DNA of 40,239 bases from a virus: the IMG/VR virus record IMGVR_UViG_3300050821_003082, positions 1-40,239 of that record; one strand, 5' to 3'. Shown here in pieces: positions 39,231 through 40,239 of this stretch; position 1 is the first letter of the stretch, and each line of letters starts with the position of its first letter. The notes below the pieces were generated by a model, which was not told the DNA's origin, did not search any database, and was given only the letters and a program-made list of their open reading frames with translations. The position numbers were made by a program, and so were the translations under genes.

Positions 39231-39366
39231 CAGGGGCAACGTCTTGCCGATTTAGCCCCTGCCCTAGATTGGCCGTCAAGCCTGTGCGTACCCTATACGC
39301 AATAGTGGCCCTAATCCTGCCACGGTCTAGCACCGCTACGCAGATGGAAGGACATCTGAAGCGTAG
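39231..39366 (-). ncRNA. Structured RNA segment between two late genes
   Basis: Six stems lie in about 136 bases: 39231-39237 with 39255-39261 (CAGGGGC/GCCCCTG), 39286-39300 (GCGTA/TACGC), 39305-39323 (GTGGC/GCCAC), a closing pair 39264-39268 with 39326-39330 (CTAGA/TCTAG), and a long arm made of CTACGC (39336-39341), AGATG, CATCT and GCGTAG (39361-39366). In the first, GGCAA/TTGCC offers an alternative pairing (39235-39248). It may be a regulatory leader of the nuclease gene or a small RNA. No known family is recognised. Confidence 0.55.
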
Positions 39367-39395
39367 AGGTGAATCCTAGATGCAAACACCTTAAA

Positions 39396-39581
39396 CTACT
39401 TATTAAACTTTTCCAAATAGTTTTGTTTCTCAGCATTCATGAAAGTTACGTACTGCAGCATCAATAGAGCGCGTTTAACGACCTGTGTCGATGTTTCTTG
39501 GAAATGGGCCGTCAGTTCATCTAAGTCGCGTATATCGCCTCTCGTGAGGCTTAGGGATATGCGTTTAACGGTAGTCGGCAT
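39396..39581 (-). CDS. Ribbon-helix-helix regulator (61 aa)
   Basis: The pattern MPTTVKRISLSLTRGDIRD (strand), ELTAHFQETSTQVVKRALLM (helix-turn-helix) is that of an Arc/CopG repressor. It lies at the start of the late unit and just above the structured RNA, so it may regulate late expression. Its ATG overlaps the stop of the gene before it. Confidence 0.75.
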   Translation of the reverse strand: MPTTVKRISLSLTRGDIRDLDELTAHFQETSTQVVKRALLMLQYVTFMNAEKQNYLEKFNK

Positions 39582-39871
39582 TATTCAAACCTCGCAAAAT
39601 CACTATATGGCCTATTTCCGAAGGAATAATTCCATTCGTACATATCTTCAGATCTCAGTTTTTCAAAGTGAGCCATAGTTTCTTCATCGGAAGTGAAGTT
39701 TTCCTTAATGTATTTATTCAAGGTTCTCGCTTTTTGTCCTGCTACCTTTTTACTGCAATGGGCTGATATCGTGAATCCATTATTCAATTTTACTACGAAG
39801 TTAAAATTCTCTGGCCTTTCAAGATTGCTATGTCTCGTTGCTTCCTGAACGGCTATGGCCTTAATTTTCAT
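39581..39871 (-). CDS. Unknown protein (96 aa)
   Basis: It begins MKIKAIAVQEATRHSNLERP and has a strand-rich middle (FNFVVKLNNGFTISAHCSKKV) and an end WNYSFGNRPYSDFARFE. GAGG lies about 9 bases before the ATG. It is the first gene after the initiator gene and shares a base with the next start. Function unknown. Confidence 0.6.
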   Translation of the reverse strand: MKIKAIAVQEATRHSNLERPENFNFVVKLNNGFTISAHCSKKVAGQKARTLNKYIKENFTSDEETMAHFEKLRSEDMYEWNYSFGNRPYSDFARFE

Positions 39872-39881
39872 CTCGTACTAC

Positions 39882-39965
39882 CTCATAGCTAGTTAATATG
39901 CATCGCATGGTAACACTATGAGAAGCATCCTTCAAGACTTATCAACAGAAACAGTGGATAAGTCT
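39882..39965. promoter_or_regulatory. Two inverted repeats after the initiator gene
   Basis: CTCATAG (39882-39888) pairs with CTATGAG (39916-39922), and AGACTTATC (39935-39943) with GATAAGTCT (39957-39965). The second pair contains TTATCAACA and, on the minus strand, TTATCCACT, each one base from the DnaA box. The segment could hold operators, a weak terminator or origin-side sites. Confidence 0.4.
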
Positions 39966-39983
39966 GTTAGCAACCGTGAAACA

Positions 39984-40239
39984 TTAGCCAGTCCTATAGT
40001 ATTTCATCATTTCAAGGTGCTTTCTGGCTGCTTCGTCAGGTGTTTCACAGCGATAGCCGTAGCTTGTACTTTGTTTAGTCACATCTGCTAGTGGAGGATC
40101 TTGCTTTTGGTTTTGAAAAGACGAAGCCCTGCTTTTATTAATATTATTATTATTAATATTATTATTATTATGTCTCGCTGTAGCGAGGGGGGGGGTCTCG
40201 CTGTAGCGAGGGGGGGGGTCTCGCTGTAGCGAGGGGGGG
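39984..40239 (-). CDS. Winged-helix replication initiator-like protein, C-terminal part
   Basis: This is the second piece of the 187-residue protein that starts at 405. The true unique part is 40142-39984 (52 residues and the TAA stop); the last 97 bases repeat the left end. After an Asn/Ile tract, the region reads INKSRASSFQNQKQDPPLAD and ends AARKHLEMMKYYRTG. In lambda O the part after the origin binds the helicase loader; here it is short and the partner is unknown. Confidence 0.65.
   Translation of the reverse strand, partial: PPSLQRDPPPRYSETPPLATARHNNNNINNNNINKSRASSFQNQKQDPPLADVTKQSTSYGYRCETPDEAARKHLEMMKYYRTG
40143..40239. repeat. Right copy of 97-bp exact terminal direct repeat
   Basis: The same sequence as 1-97, in the same orientation. 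Merging the two copies gives a circle and keeps the initiator gene open. It therefore marks the assembly overlap, not a packaging repeat. Confidence 0.9.

Noticed and set aside
39231-39366. tRNA gene
   Set aside because: One GGTGAATCC stretch looks like a T-arm, but the other arms and acceptor stem do not fit.
40143-40239. Biological direct terminal repeat for packaging
   Set aside because: It is only 97 bp, ends inside a low-complexity repeat, and merging the copies restores one gene. The terminase and portal are of the P22 headful type.

Overview
The window is a complete, circularly assembled genome of a short-tailed, P22-like (podovirus-type) double-stranded DNA phage. Its last 97 bases (40143-40239) repeat its first 97 exactly, and one gene reads without a stop through the junction, so the unit length is 40142 bp. 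The DNA is AT-rich. The bacterial-type promoters, Shine-Dalgarno sites and stop-start overlaps (ATGA, TAATG) point to a low-GC bacterial host, probably a proteobacterium; the sequence does not fix it further.

Layout. (1) 1-646 and 39984-40142 (minus): a two-gene replication operon. The second gene spans the junction, encodes a winged-helix initiator-like protein, and carries three 23-bp dyad-symmetric tandem repeats next to an (AAT)n tract. This is the architecture of the lambda origin inside gene O. (2) 678-1267 (minus): about 590 nt without a credible gene, with an extended -10 promoter, long-range and local helices, and an intrinsic terminator. It looks like a large structured non-coding RNA. 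(3) 1300-2282 (plus): a divergent small operon with a ribbon-helix-helix regulator, a secreted peptide, a membrane protein and an unknown protein. (4) 2388-9518 (minus): about 30 tightly coupled small genes, many with zinc ribbons, DUF551 or Lar-like domains; this is probably the early host-takeover region. (5) 9547-9596: divergent promoters that share one palindromic -35 box. (6) 9628-12591 (plus): an early operon with a putative single-strand annealing protein and a Gp157-family protein. (7) 39871 down to 12592 (minus): the late unit, with a regulator, a structured RNA segment, a VRR-NUC nuclease, a lysis cassette, small genes, a ParB-methyltransferase, terminases, portal, scaffold, coat, head completion and tail hub proteins, three ejection proteins and tail fibre genes.

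How it works together. Terminase small and large subunits, a 724-residue portal, a scaffold and a P22-type coat build and fill the head. The gp4-, gp10-, gp7-, gp20- and gp16-like proteins follow in the P22 order. The left end of the late unit lyses the cell. I see no integrase, CI-type repressor, DNA polymerase, primase or helicase, so replication must depend on host machinery recruited by the initiator-like protein.

The most unusual points are the putative origin inside a coding sequence whose repeat copies are read in three frames, the large RNA beside it, a second structured RNA at 39231-39366, an Acb2-like anti-CBASS candidate, an overlapping gene pair with a canonical A AAA AAG slippery site, and two promoter regions with striking symmetry.
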